Source: Sulfurimonas sp. (GTDB lineage: Bacteria; Campylobacterota; Campylobacteria; Campylobacterales; Sulfurimonadaceae). Taken from it: a stretch of DNA of 36,264 nucleotides. A program made the position numbers and the translations under genes. Location of the stretch: assembly GCA_016744115.1 (NCBI GenBank), contig JADGEZ010000022.1:1-36264 (forward strand). Direction: 5' to 3'. Each line of letters begins with the position of its first letter. Position 1 is the first letter of the stretch. Positions 30,366 to 36,264 of this stretch are shown here, piece by piece. Under the pieces are notes generated by a model, which ran no database searches, was not told the DNA's origin, and was given only the letters and a program-made list of their open reading frames with translations.

Positions 30366-31897
30366 TTGTTTACCTCTAAAAGCTCTTTAGCAAACTCTTT
30401 TGCTTCACTACTAACATTTTCACCACTGATAATTCTTGCTATTTCTTGTATCTTACCCTCAGTATGGAGTTCTTTTACTTTGGACTCATCCCCATCCTTA
30501 TAAACCAAAAAATGTTGATTACCCATAGATGTAAGCTGTGGTTGATGGGAAATTACATATATTTGAAAATGTTTTGATAATTCTCTTAGTACCTTAGCCA
30601 CACTCATAGATTCTTCTCCACTAAGATTTGCATCAATCTCATCTAGCATCAGTACACCACCATCTTGATTCATAAACTCTGATTTTAAGACTAAAATTGC
30701 TAGTCTTAAGCGGTTAAACTCTCCTGTACTTACTTTTTGTAACAGGGTAGAGTTTAACTTAATATTTAGTTTATCTTTTCCAAAGTATTCAAATTCCACC
30801 TCTTGCAAATCAACTTGTGCATCACGGAGGTAGAGTTCTTTTAAGTACTTGTTTAAGTCCTTTGTAAATGGTTTTATCTCGGAGTGTCTTAGTTTTGACA
30901 TCTCATCTGCTAATGTTTGTACCCTTTTTTTTAACTCTTGAACTTTAAGGGCTAAATCACCTTTTGTTATCTCGATATTTTCATATTTTTGCAATTCTAT
31001 TTTTTTCTTCTCTTTATACTTTAAAGCTTCTTCTATGCTTCCATAACGCCGTTTAAGCCCGCTTAGTTCTTCTATCCGATTTAAAACTTCTTCTATATCG
31101 ACATCCTCAAGTGCGTAAAATCTATCTTGCGCATTATCTAAAATAGCACGCAATTCATTGATAGCATCATCAAAAAAAGCAGTATTTATATCTAAAGATT
31201 CTAAAGCACTAGAAACTTTATACTCATACTCAAAAATAACATTAGCAGATTCTATATTTTCTAAAACTTTTTCTTTTTTTGAGAGTTCTTTTTTGATTTT
31301 TATTAGCTCTTCATCTTCTAATAAAGTGGGGTTAATATCTTCTATTTTTTGTATTTCAAAGGCTGCAAATTCTTTAAGTTCTATAATTTTCTTTTCTTCT
31401 TCTTCAATCACTTGCAACTCTTTTTTAACTTCTTTGTAAAGACTTAAAGAGTTTTGATAATTAAGTTTAATCTTTTGAATTTCCCCTACATTATTTTGTA
31501 CTCTAGCATCAAGGATAGAGAGTAGATTTTCATTTTCAAAATCACTAAAATCTTTTAAACTAAGATGGCGTATATATTTAGAACCAAGGGATTTCATAGA
31601 CTTTTTTGAAACAGTCTGATTGTTTATAAAATAACGAGATTTTTCTTTTTTAATATGTTTAAATACATTGATATCATCATTTTCTATCCCTATCTCCTCA
31701 GCATCAAGTTGCCAAGTGACACTAGACTCACATAAGGATGCCTCACAAGAACTCACTCCAAGAGATGAGAGAATAGAGTTCATAAGTATAGATTTACCAC
31801 TACCACTAGGGCCTGAAAAAACTATAAGCCCATTGTTTAAGTTTAACTCAACTTCTTTGAAACTCAAAAAATTCTTTAAATAAAATCTTTCTATCAT
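30356..31897 (-). CDS. recN: DNA repair SMC-like ATPase RecN
   Basis: RecN is a cohesin-like ATPase recruited to double-strand breaks. The 513-residue protein has Walker A SGPSGSGKSILMNSILSS and a long split coiled coil (about residues 145-345, for example EEKKIIELKEFAAFEIQKIE). The ABC signature is LLQKVSTGEFNRLRLAILVL, followed by Walker B GGVLMLDEIDANLSGEES and the switch His in IYVISHQPQLTSMG. It is shorter than E. coli RecN (about 550), as usual in this phylum. The integron integrase stops 12 bp upstream on the same strand, so the normal upstream neighbour of recN has been displaced. Confidence 0.95.
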   Translation of the reverse strand: MIERFYLKNFLSFKEVELNLNNGLIVFSGPSGSGKSILMNSILSSLGVSSCEASLCESSVTWQLDAEEIGIENDDINVFKHIKKEKSRYFINNQTVSKKSMKSLGSKYIRHLSLKDFSDFENENLLSILDARVQNNVGEIQKIKLNYQNSLSLYKEVKKELQVIEEEEKKIIELKEFAAFEIQKIEDINPTLLEDEELIKIKKELSKKEKVLENIESANVIFEYEYKVSSALESLDINTAFFDDAINELRAILDNAQDRFYALEDVDIEEVLNRIEELSGLKRRYGSIEEALKYKEKKKIELQKYENIEITKGDLALKVQELKKRVQTLADEMSKLRHSEIKPFTKDLNKYLKELYLRDAQVDLQEVEFEYFGKDKLNIKLNSTLLQKVSTGEFNRLRLAILVLKSEFMNQDGGVLMLDEIDANLSGEESMSVAKVLRELSKHFQIYVISHQPQLTSMGNQHFLVYKDGDESKVKELHTEGKIQEIARIISGENVSSEAKEFAKELLEVNKCV

Positions 31898-31908
31898 CGT
31901 TTAACCTT

Positions 31909-32877
31909 TTAAAAATCTAATGGACTGATAACTTTAGCCTTGTTAATCTCAGAAACCACATGTGTATAAATCATAGTAGTTTCAACAGATTTATGCCCTA
32001 ATAGTTCTTGAATACTTCTTAAATCAATCCCAGCTTGAAGTAAATGAGTAGCATAGGAGTGTCTAAAGGTATGCGATGATATTCTTTTGTTTAAGTTTGT
32101 CTTTTGAGATGCCACTTTTATGTTTCGCCCTAGAGTATTTGCAAGTATATGATGTCTTCTTTTTATCTTTGTTCGTGGGTCTGTTGATATATTTGTAGCA
32201 GGAAAAAGATATTGCCATTTAGTTTCAAATTGAGAATTTTTATATTTTTTCTCCAAAGCGTAAGGCAAATAAACAGCACCAAATCCATCTTTTATATCTT
32301 TATCATGTAACTCTCTTGTCTCCTCTAACTGAAGAGCTATTCTCTTCTTTATTTTCAAAGGCAAAGGCACTACCCTATCTTGCAAGGACTTAGAATCCCA
32401 AATATATACCTTATCAAATCCTAAATCAATATCTTTTACTCTGAGTTTAATTACCTCATTCATTCTCAAACCACAACCATACATAAGCATTGTGATAAGC
32501 TTATACACCCCTTTTAAATTCTCCATAACTAATTTCACTTCATCCTTTGTCAAGACAACAGGTATTCTTTTTCTCTCTTGAGCTCTCAAAGATTGGATAT
32601 TCCACTCACTTGTATCAATCCCTAGTACCTCTTTATAAAGAAACAATAAAGCACTAAAAGCTTGGTTTTGTGTACTCGATGCAACTCTATTTTCAATAGC
32701 CAATGATGTTAAATATTCTTCAATTTCTTCTTTAGCCATATCCTTTGGATGCTTCTTGTTGTGAAAAAATATATACTGCTTTATCCAGTGTATATAAGTC
32801 CGCTCAGTAGATAAACTATAATGCTTAAACCGTATAGTATCTCGTACAATATCAAGTAATTTTTTTTTAACTTCCAT
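31909..32877 (-). CDS. intI: Integron integrase IntI (tyrosine recombinase)
   Basis: IntI recombines attC sites with attI. I choose ATG 32877 ([20 protein letters not shown]), because GAGGGG lies about seven bases upstream; a TTG at 32892 would add five residues. Catalytic set: Arg in [18 protein letters not shown] in [17 protein letters not shown], His in [10 protein letters not shown], nucleophile Tyr in MIYTHV. Between them is the insertion unique to integron integrases, [20 protein letters not shown] followed by [11 protein letters not shown] and RRHH. The N-terminus [20 protein letters not shown] is also typical. About 322 residues, apparently intact. Orientation away from the cassette array and a neighbouring attC series confirm it. 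Confidence 0.97.
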   Translation of the reverse strand: MEVKKKLLDIVRDTIRFKHYSLSTERTYIHWIKQYIFFHNKKHPKDMAKEEIEEYLTSLAIENRVASSTQNQAFSALLFLYKEVLGIDTSEWNIQSLRAQERKRIPVVLTKDEVKLVMENLKGVYKLITMLMYGCGLRMNEVIKLRVKDIDLGFDKVYIWDSKSLQDRVVPLPLKIKKRIALQLEETRELHDKDIKDGFGAVYLPYALEKKYKNSQFETKWQYLFPATNISTDPRTKIKRRHHILANTLGRNIKVASQKTNLNKRISSHTFRHSYATHLLQAGIDLRSIQELLGHKSVETTMIYTHVVSEINKAKVISPLDF

Positions 32878-33040
32878 AATTTTTCCCCTCAAATTTTAAG
32901 CTAAAGTATGCTCTTTTAATGGAATATCTACAATTAACACACCACTTATGCCTCAATAACGGCGATAAATGTATAAACAGCACACTCTTTCTTTAAGGAT
33001 AATAGTTAAAAAACTGTAAATATCTTAAAAATATTGCATT

Positions 33041-33046
33041 TTGACA
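33041..33046 (+). promoter_or_regulatory. Possible -35-like box (TTGACA) in the intI-attI gap
   Basis: TTGACA at 33041-33046 has only weak -10 candidates about 16-19 bp downstream. It may contribute to cassette expression, but less convincingly than the TATAAT at 33133. Confidence 0.3.
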
Positions 33047-33132
33047 TATAATTTACTAAATTTAGTGTTATTTCTTCTTTTATTGGTGCATAATTGTCGC
33101 TTGTTAATACCGTTTATTAAGGTTGAAGCAAC

Positions 33133-33138
33133 TATAAT
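33133..33138 (+). promoter_or_regulatory. Predicted cassette promoter (Pc) -10 box
   Basis: TATAAT lies 16 bp before the predicted attI crossover and 69 bp before the first cassette gene, pointing into the array. This is the expected job of an integron Pc promoter. No clear -35 accompanies it. Confidence 0.5.
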
Positions 33139-33160
33139 GGTAATGAATAAATAGTTAAGC
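33139..33160 (+). other. Predicted attI insertion point
   Basis: GTTAAGC at 33154-33160 matches the core-site consensus GTTRRRY exactly and lies where the intI leader meets the first cassette, with crossover expected after G33154. The extent of the full attI site upstream cannot be read from sequence. The remaining 32878-33132 gap shows no ORF; its minus strand carries the intI ribosome site. Confidence 0.65.
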
Positions 33161-35115
33161 ATCAAAAAAAGTCATTACACCAATAATAAATTTCAAGGAA
33201 AATTAAATGATTAAATTGCAAAAAATTTCTATCACTGGATACAAGGGCATATCTGAAAGAGTAGATATACCTACAAATGACTTTAATGTTATCGTTGGTA
33301 AAAATGATGCTGGAAAATCAACAATTCTTAAAGCTTTAGATTTGTTCTTAAATAATAAACAGTATATCTCTGAAAATCTTAATAATCAGACAGGACAATT
33401 CACTCAAATAGAACTTTTCTTTTCACCGAATAATACAGTTATAACAATTGATGAAAATTCTACTACAACATTTGAACAAGAAGATATTATTAATGAAGAT
33501 GGGCTCATCCATCTAATTAAACGATGGGATGGCACAAGAATTGGAAAAATATCACCTGAATACTTTATAGTTAGAAAGTCATTTGGTGAATTAGATTATT
33601 TTTCTTTAACAGAACCAAAGCTGATAAAATTATGTAGAGACAATGGACTCGATGCTGAGATAGGATTAATGACAAACCCATTAAGCGGCGAAGAACATAA
33701 CAATGTTGAAAAAAGACAAAGACTAAAAGAAATATATATTGAACGAAACTTTGAATTTGAATTTATTGAGGAAAAATTACCAACATCTGGACAAACAAGA
33801 TTAAAAAAGACTGAACTTGCACTTAAAACATGTTTACCAAGATTTGAATACTTCCTTGCTGACTCACCTTTGTCAGAAAGTGATTCAACTATACAAAAAT
33901 ATTTTAAAGACATGGCATTTAATGTAATTAAAGATGGAGTCGATACTGATGAATTAGAAGATATGGTTAAAGTGAAACTACAAACAGTATTAAATTCCAT
34001 TACTGGAAAAATAAATTCTGTTGTTCCTGAAAATGAACAAGTGAATGCAAAAATAAATTTTGATTGGAGTAAATTAATTACTACAAGTTTTGAAAGTGAT
34101 GGTCAACAAGGATCGGTACCGTTATCTGCTAGAGGTGATGGTTTTAGAAGAATTACAATGATGTCTTATTTTGAACATCTAGCTGAAGAAAGAAACACAG
34201 ATCATCAAAATATAATTTTTGGATTTGAAGAACCAGAAACATTTTTACATCCATCCGCTCAAGAAAACTTATTCCAAAAGTTAGCTGATATATCAAGTGC
34301 AGGCTATCAAGTATTTATAACAACCCATTCTCCTGTATTAGTTTCAAAAAGTCAAAAAGAAGACTTACATCATGTTGCAAAAGTGAATGGAGTATATCAG
34401 TATAACCATAGTGTAGAAAACTATAATGAAATTGCTGAAGACTTAGGAATTACAGTAGATAACCAATTTATCTCTTTATTTGATAGTTCAAAATGCTTGT
34501 TACTGCTAGAAGGTATAGACGATTGTAATGCATTTATTCATATATCAAATATGTATTTTGATAATGCTGAAATACCAAATAAACTTGAAGATATGGGTAT
34601 CGCTCTTGTACCTGTAGGTGGATGTGGAAGTATTAAGCATTGGGTATCTTTAGACTTACTTAGTACTTTAGATAAAGCTTTTTATATATTCTTGGATTCT
34701 GACAAAACAAATGAAAGTGAACCTTCAAAAAATACTGAAAACTTAATTGAGTATGGTTTTATAGAAGGCTCTCAATTTTCAGTCTCTAGAAAGAGAGAGA
34801 TTGAAAACTATATGCTACCTACTGCTTTAGAAAGAATTATTCCAGACTGTTCAATAACATTTACTGATTGGTGTGATGTAAAAAAAGTTGCAAAAGAGAA
34901 TCCTAAGATGAGAGCATTAGGGGCATCAAAAATTGCTAACAAACATTTTTCTTCACTTACTTATAGAGATTTAAAAGCAACTTTTGACCCTACAGGTGAA
35001 GACGATGAATTTCTTGAACTCTATGAAAAATTAGTTGGATTGACAAATGAAGCTTAACAAGTACGAGGAGACCAATAATTTACCCTAGCGGGGAAATTAT
35101 TGCTCACGACAAACG
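33155..35115 (+). mobile_element. Integron cassette 1 (OLD nuclease)
   Basis: The cassette is 1,961 bp between the attI crossover and the attC1 crossover. It contains a single ORF whose stop lies in the attC R'' box, with about 50 bp of leader. For a cassette it is long. The gene's codon use looks A+T-rich like the host, so nothing marks it as a recent arrival. Confidence 0.8.
33207..35057 (+). CDS. OLD-family ATP-dependent nuclease (AAA plus TOPRIM)
   Basis: OLD proteins couple an ABC-type ATPase to a TOPRIM nuclease; P2 Old and GajA are anti-phage examples. The 616-residue protein begins KISITGYKGISERVDIPTND with Walker A VIVGKNDAGKSTILKALDLF. A long helical insert covers about 140-280. 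The ABC signature region is SVPLSARGDGFRRITMMSYF, Walker B IIFGFEEPETFLHPSAQ, and the switch His VFITTHSPVLVSKS. The TOPRIM part starts CLLLLEGIDDCNAFIHISNM (Glu) and continues YIFLDSDKTNE (DxD) and SRKREIENYM (Glu). All key residues appear present. No GajB-like helicase follows, so it is closer to stand-alone class 1. ATG 33207 has AAGGAAAATTAA upstream. Confidence 0.92.
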   Translation: MIKLQKISITGYKGISERVDIPTNDFNVIVGKNDAGKSTILKALDLFLNNKQYISENLNNQTGQFTQIELFFSPNNTVITIDENSTTTFEQEDIINEDGLIHLIKRWDGTRIGKISPEYFIVRKSFGELDYFSLTEPKLIKLCRDNGLDAEIGLMTNPLSGEEHNNVEKRQRLKEIYIERNFEFEFIEEKLPTSGQTRLKKTELALKTCLPRFEYFLADSPLSESDSTIQKYFKDMAFNVIKDGVDTDELEDMVKVKLQTVLNSITGKINSVVPENEQVNAKINFDWSKLITTSFESDGQQGSVPLSARGDGFRRITMMSYFEHLAEERNTDHQNIIFGFEEPETFLHPSAQENLFQKLADISSAGYQVFITTHSPVLVSKSQKEDLHHVAKVNGVYQYNHSVENYNEIAEDLGITVDNQFISLFDSSKCLLLLEGIDDCNAFIHISNMYFDNAEIPNKLEDMGIALVPVGGCGSIKHWVSLDLLSTLDKAFYIFLDSDKTNESEPSKNTENLIEYGFIEGSQFSVSRKREIENYMLPTALERIIPDCSITFTDWCDVKKVAKENPKMRALGASKIANKHFSSLTYRDLKATFDPTGEDDEFLELYEKLVGLTNEA

Positions 35116-35121
35116 TTAGGA
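35052..35121 (+). other. attC1, recombination site of cassette 1
   Basis: R'' GCTTAAC at 35052-35058 (perfect RYYYAAC) contains the stop codon of the OLD gene, and R' GTTAGGA is at 35115-35121. The 70-bp palindrome core is AATAATTTACCC-TAGC-GGGGAAATTATT, with the CGAG/CTCACG outer stem. The fold may also act as a transcription attenuator between cassettes. Confidence 0.93.
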
Positions 35122-36170
35122 GCACAGCATGTACATTTTAGAACAATCTATGCTAATGAAAGCAGATATAATTTTAACTTCTAGTAAAAGTTTAACCAGT
35201 AAAGGGATTAGGTTTGGTACTAAAGGTGACTTCTCTCATGCAATTTTATATGTTGGTGGAAGTAGTTATATTCATTCAGATAGTACAGGTGTACATTCTG
35301 GAAATATTCAAAGATTATTATTTGATAAAAGATCTGAAGTAGTAATTTTAAGAAATATCAATTTATCTGAAAATGAGAAAAATTCAATTTGTAATTATGC
35401 TAGAAATAATATTGGTAAAGAATATTCACTAAAAGAAGCGATAAAAACTGTAATACCAAAATTGAAAATTAATTTAGACAGGCAGTTTTGTTCAAGATTA
35501 GTTGCACAGTCGTACAATAAGAGTCATAATAATATTGTTAAAGATGTAAATTATTGTTCTCCTCAAGAAATATATGAATCTAAACAGTTAATAATTATTA
35601 AAGACATTGTTAGAAAGGCTTCCGAAATAGAAATTGAATTTACTAAAAGTGACAATCCAATTGAAAAACAAGAAAATATTACAAATAGTTTGCTTGCTGA
35701 AATAAGGAAAATTACATCAAGTGATATTCAAACTATGGATGAAATATCAACTTTTCTAATTAGTAATAATGAATATGATTTAGCTATAACAGATATAATT
35801 CAGAAATCTGGTTATTTAATAATGTATGAGTATGAAATGGGAAAAAATTTGTGGAGATATGATAAAAATAAATTCTTAGCATTACCAATGTCAAAAATTG
35901 AACTTTCTAATTTAGCGAAGAAGGAATTATACTTATTTAATGATAACGAAGCTAGGTATACAAATATGTTTCAAAGCTATTTTAATTTATTTAAAATACA
36001 TAATTTAACTTATTTTAAAGTAAGTTTAGATTTGTATACAAATTTACTTAATAGTGTATTTACACAAAAAAGTACTATGAAAGAAGTTATACTTGAACTT
36101 GAAAACTCCTAACAAAAACGAGGAGACCAATAATTTACCCTAGCGGGAAAATTATCGCTCACGATAACCG
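35116..36170 (+). mobile_element. Integron cassette 2 (YiiX-like hydrolase)
   Basis: The cassette is 1,055 bp from the attC1 crossover to the attC2 crossover, with one ORF. The leader is only 13 bp, so translation may depend on transcripts from upstream. Confidence 0.85.
35129..36112 (+). CDS. Permuted NlpC/P60 (YiiX/YaeF-like) cysteine hydrolase with unknown C-terminal domain
   Basis: Residues about 10-150 look like the circularly permuted papain-like fold of the YiiX/YebB family: MKADIILTSSKSLTSKGIRF, the catalytic His in DFSHAILYVGGSSYIHSD, IGKEYSLKEAIKTVIP, then the catalytic Cys in DRQFCSRLVAQSYNKS. Such enzymes cleave or transfer acyl or peptide bonds. The C-terminal half (about 175-327) is helical, rich in Asn, Lys and Tyr, and resembles nothing I know (KITSSDIQTMDEISTFLISN; YLIMYEYEMGKNLWRYDKNK). 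No signal peptide, so it acts in the cytoplasm. An alternative start is the Met at residue 9 (35153). Its stop sits in the attC2 R'' box. Confidence 0.75.
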   Translation: MYILEQSMLMKADIILTSSKSLTSKGIRFGTKGDFSHAILYVGGSSYIHSDSTGVHSGNIQRLLFDKRSEVVILRNINLSENEKNSICNYARNNIGKEYSLKEAIKTVIPKLKINLDRQFCSRLVAQSYNKSHNNIVKDVNYCSPQEIYESKQLIIIKDIVRKASEIEIEFTKSDNPIEKQENITNSLLAEIRKITSSDIQTMDEISTFLISNNEYDLAITDIIQKSGYLIMYEYEMGKNLWRYDKNKFLALPMSKIELSNLAKKELYLFNDNEARYTNMFQSYFNLFKIHNLTYFKVSLDLYTNLLNSVFTQKSTMKEVILELENS

Positions 36171-36176
36171 TTATGT
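36107..36176 (+). other. attC2, recombination site of cassette 2
   Basis: R''-like TCCTAAC at 36107-36113 carries the stop codon of the hydrolase gene, and R' GTTATGT is at 36170-36176. Core AATAATTTACCC-TAGC-GGGAAAATTAT and GCTCACGATAACC match the other sites. Confidence 0.92.
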
Positions 36177-36182
36177 ACCAAA

Positions 36183-36263
36183 CTAAATTACAGCATCTAC
36201 AAAAGAAAAAGTTCTAAGATTTTCAAACTCTACAAATAGAGTCTGAAACTTTAAAAAGTTACA
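36183..36263 (-). CDS. Possible reverse-oriented ORF of cassette 3, partial
   Basis: After attC2 the minus strand is open from the window edge to TAG at 36183 (CNFLKFQTLFVEFENLRTFS, FVDAVI). It could be the end of a gene lying backwards in the third cassette. Too short to be sure. Confidence 0.25.
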   Translation of the reverse strand, partial: CNFLKFQTLFVEFENLRTFSFVDAVI

Positions 36264-36264
36264 T

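Overview
The window looks like a chromosomal segment of a Campylobacterota bacterium, most like Sulfurimonas or a close relative. The evidence is the low G+C content, the Campylobacterota-like proteins, and the minus-strand run tatD-mltD-rlpA-hisB-kdsC-lptC-lptA-engB. This placement is inference from gene content; no rRNA, tRNA or CRISPR was seen.

Layout: 1-2442 holds the 3' end of an AAA-ATPase-like/PD-(D/E)XK gene, an ElyC-like DUF218 envelope gene, a 268-bp folded element and an unrecognised gene, followed by an amidohydrolase (2444-3424). 3425-4044 is a scar with an isolated integron attC site, half of a repeat terminus, a decayed gene and an insertion-sequence end. 4080-10408 is a complete Bat-type operon (MoxR, DUF58, DUF4381, BatA, BatB/C fusion, BatD). 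Its apparent next gene is cut off after 11 codons next to a second copy of the folded element, and that copy also supplies the last codons of the convergent lpxK. 10701-18898 is housekeeping: lpxK, a DegT-type aminotransferase, nadE, a periplasmic binding-fold protein, ybgC, a coiled-coil membrane protein, a HAD phosphatase, hemH and a DUF2461 gene. 18899-22016 is a gene graveyard of IS3-family fragments, an antitoxin fragment, tiny membrane ORFs, a DUF4160/DUF2442 pair, another isolated attC and a gene with two internal stops. 22017-30365 is a cell-envelope block on the minus strand: PBP2, an MreD-like protein, a GNAT enzyme, engB, lptA, lptC, kdsC, hisB, rlpA, mltD, tatD and a small unlisted membrane protein.

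The right end (31909-36264) is the most notable part. It is a chromosomal integron beside recN: an IntI-type integrase with the integron-specific insertion, a predicted attI with a nearby TATAAT, and a cassette array transcribed away from intI. Cassette 1 encodes an OLD-family ATPase-TOPRIM nuclease, probably anti-phage. Cassette 2 encodes a permuted NlpC/P60 (YiiX-like) cysteine hydrolase with a C-terminal region I do not recognise. A third cassette runs off the window. All four attC sites in the window share one 67-70 bp design, yet two lie about 29 and 12 kb from intI among core genes, so cassettes have apparently been dispersed around this chromosome.

The second notable item is the 268-270 bp folded element (two full copies and one right end). 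It has long inverted ends and two internal arms capped by TACTAGTA palindromes, and paired positions change together between copies, which points to a selected secondary structure.
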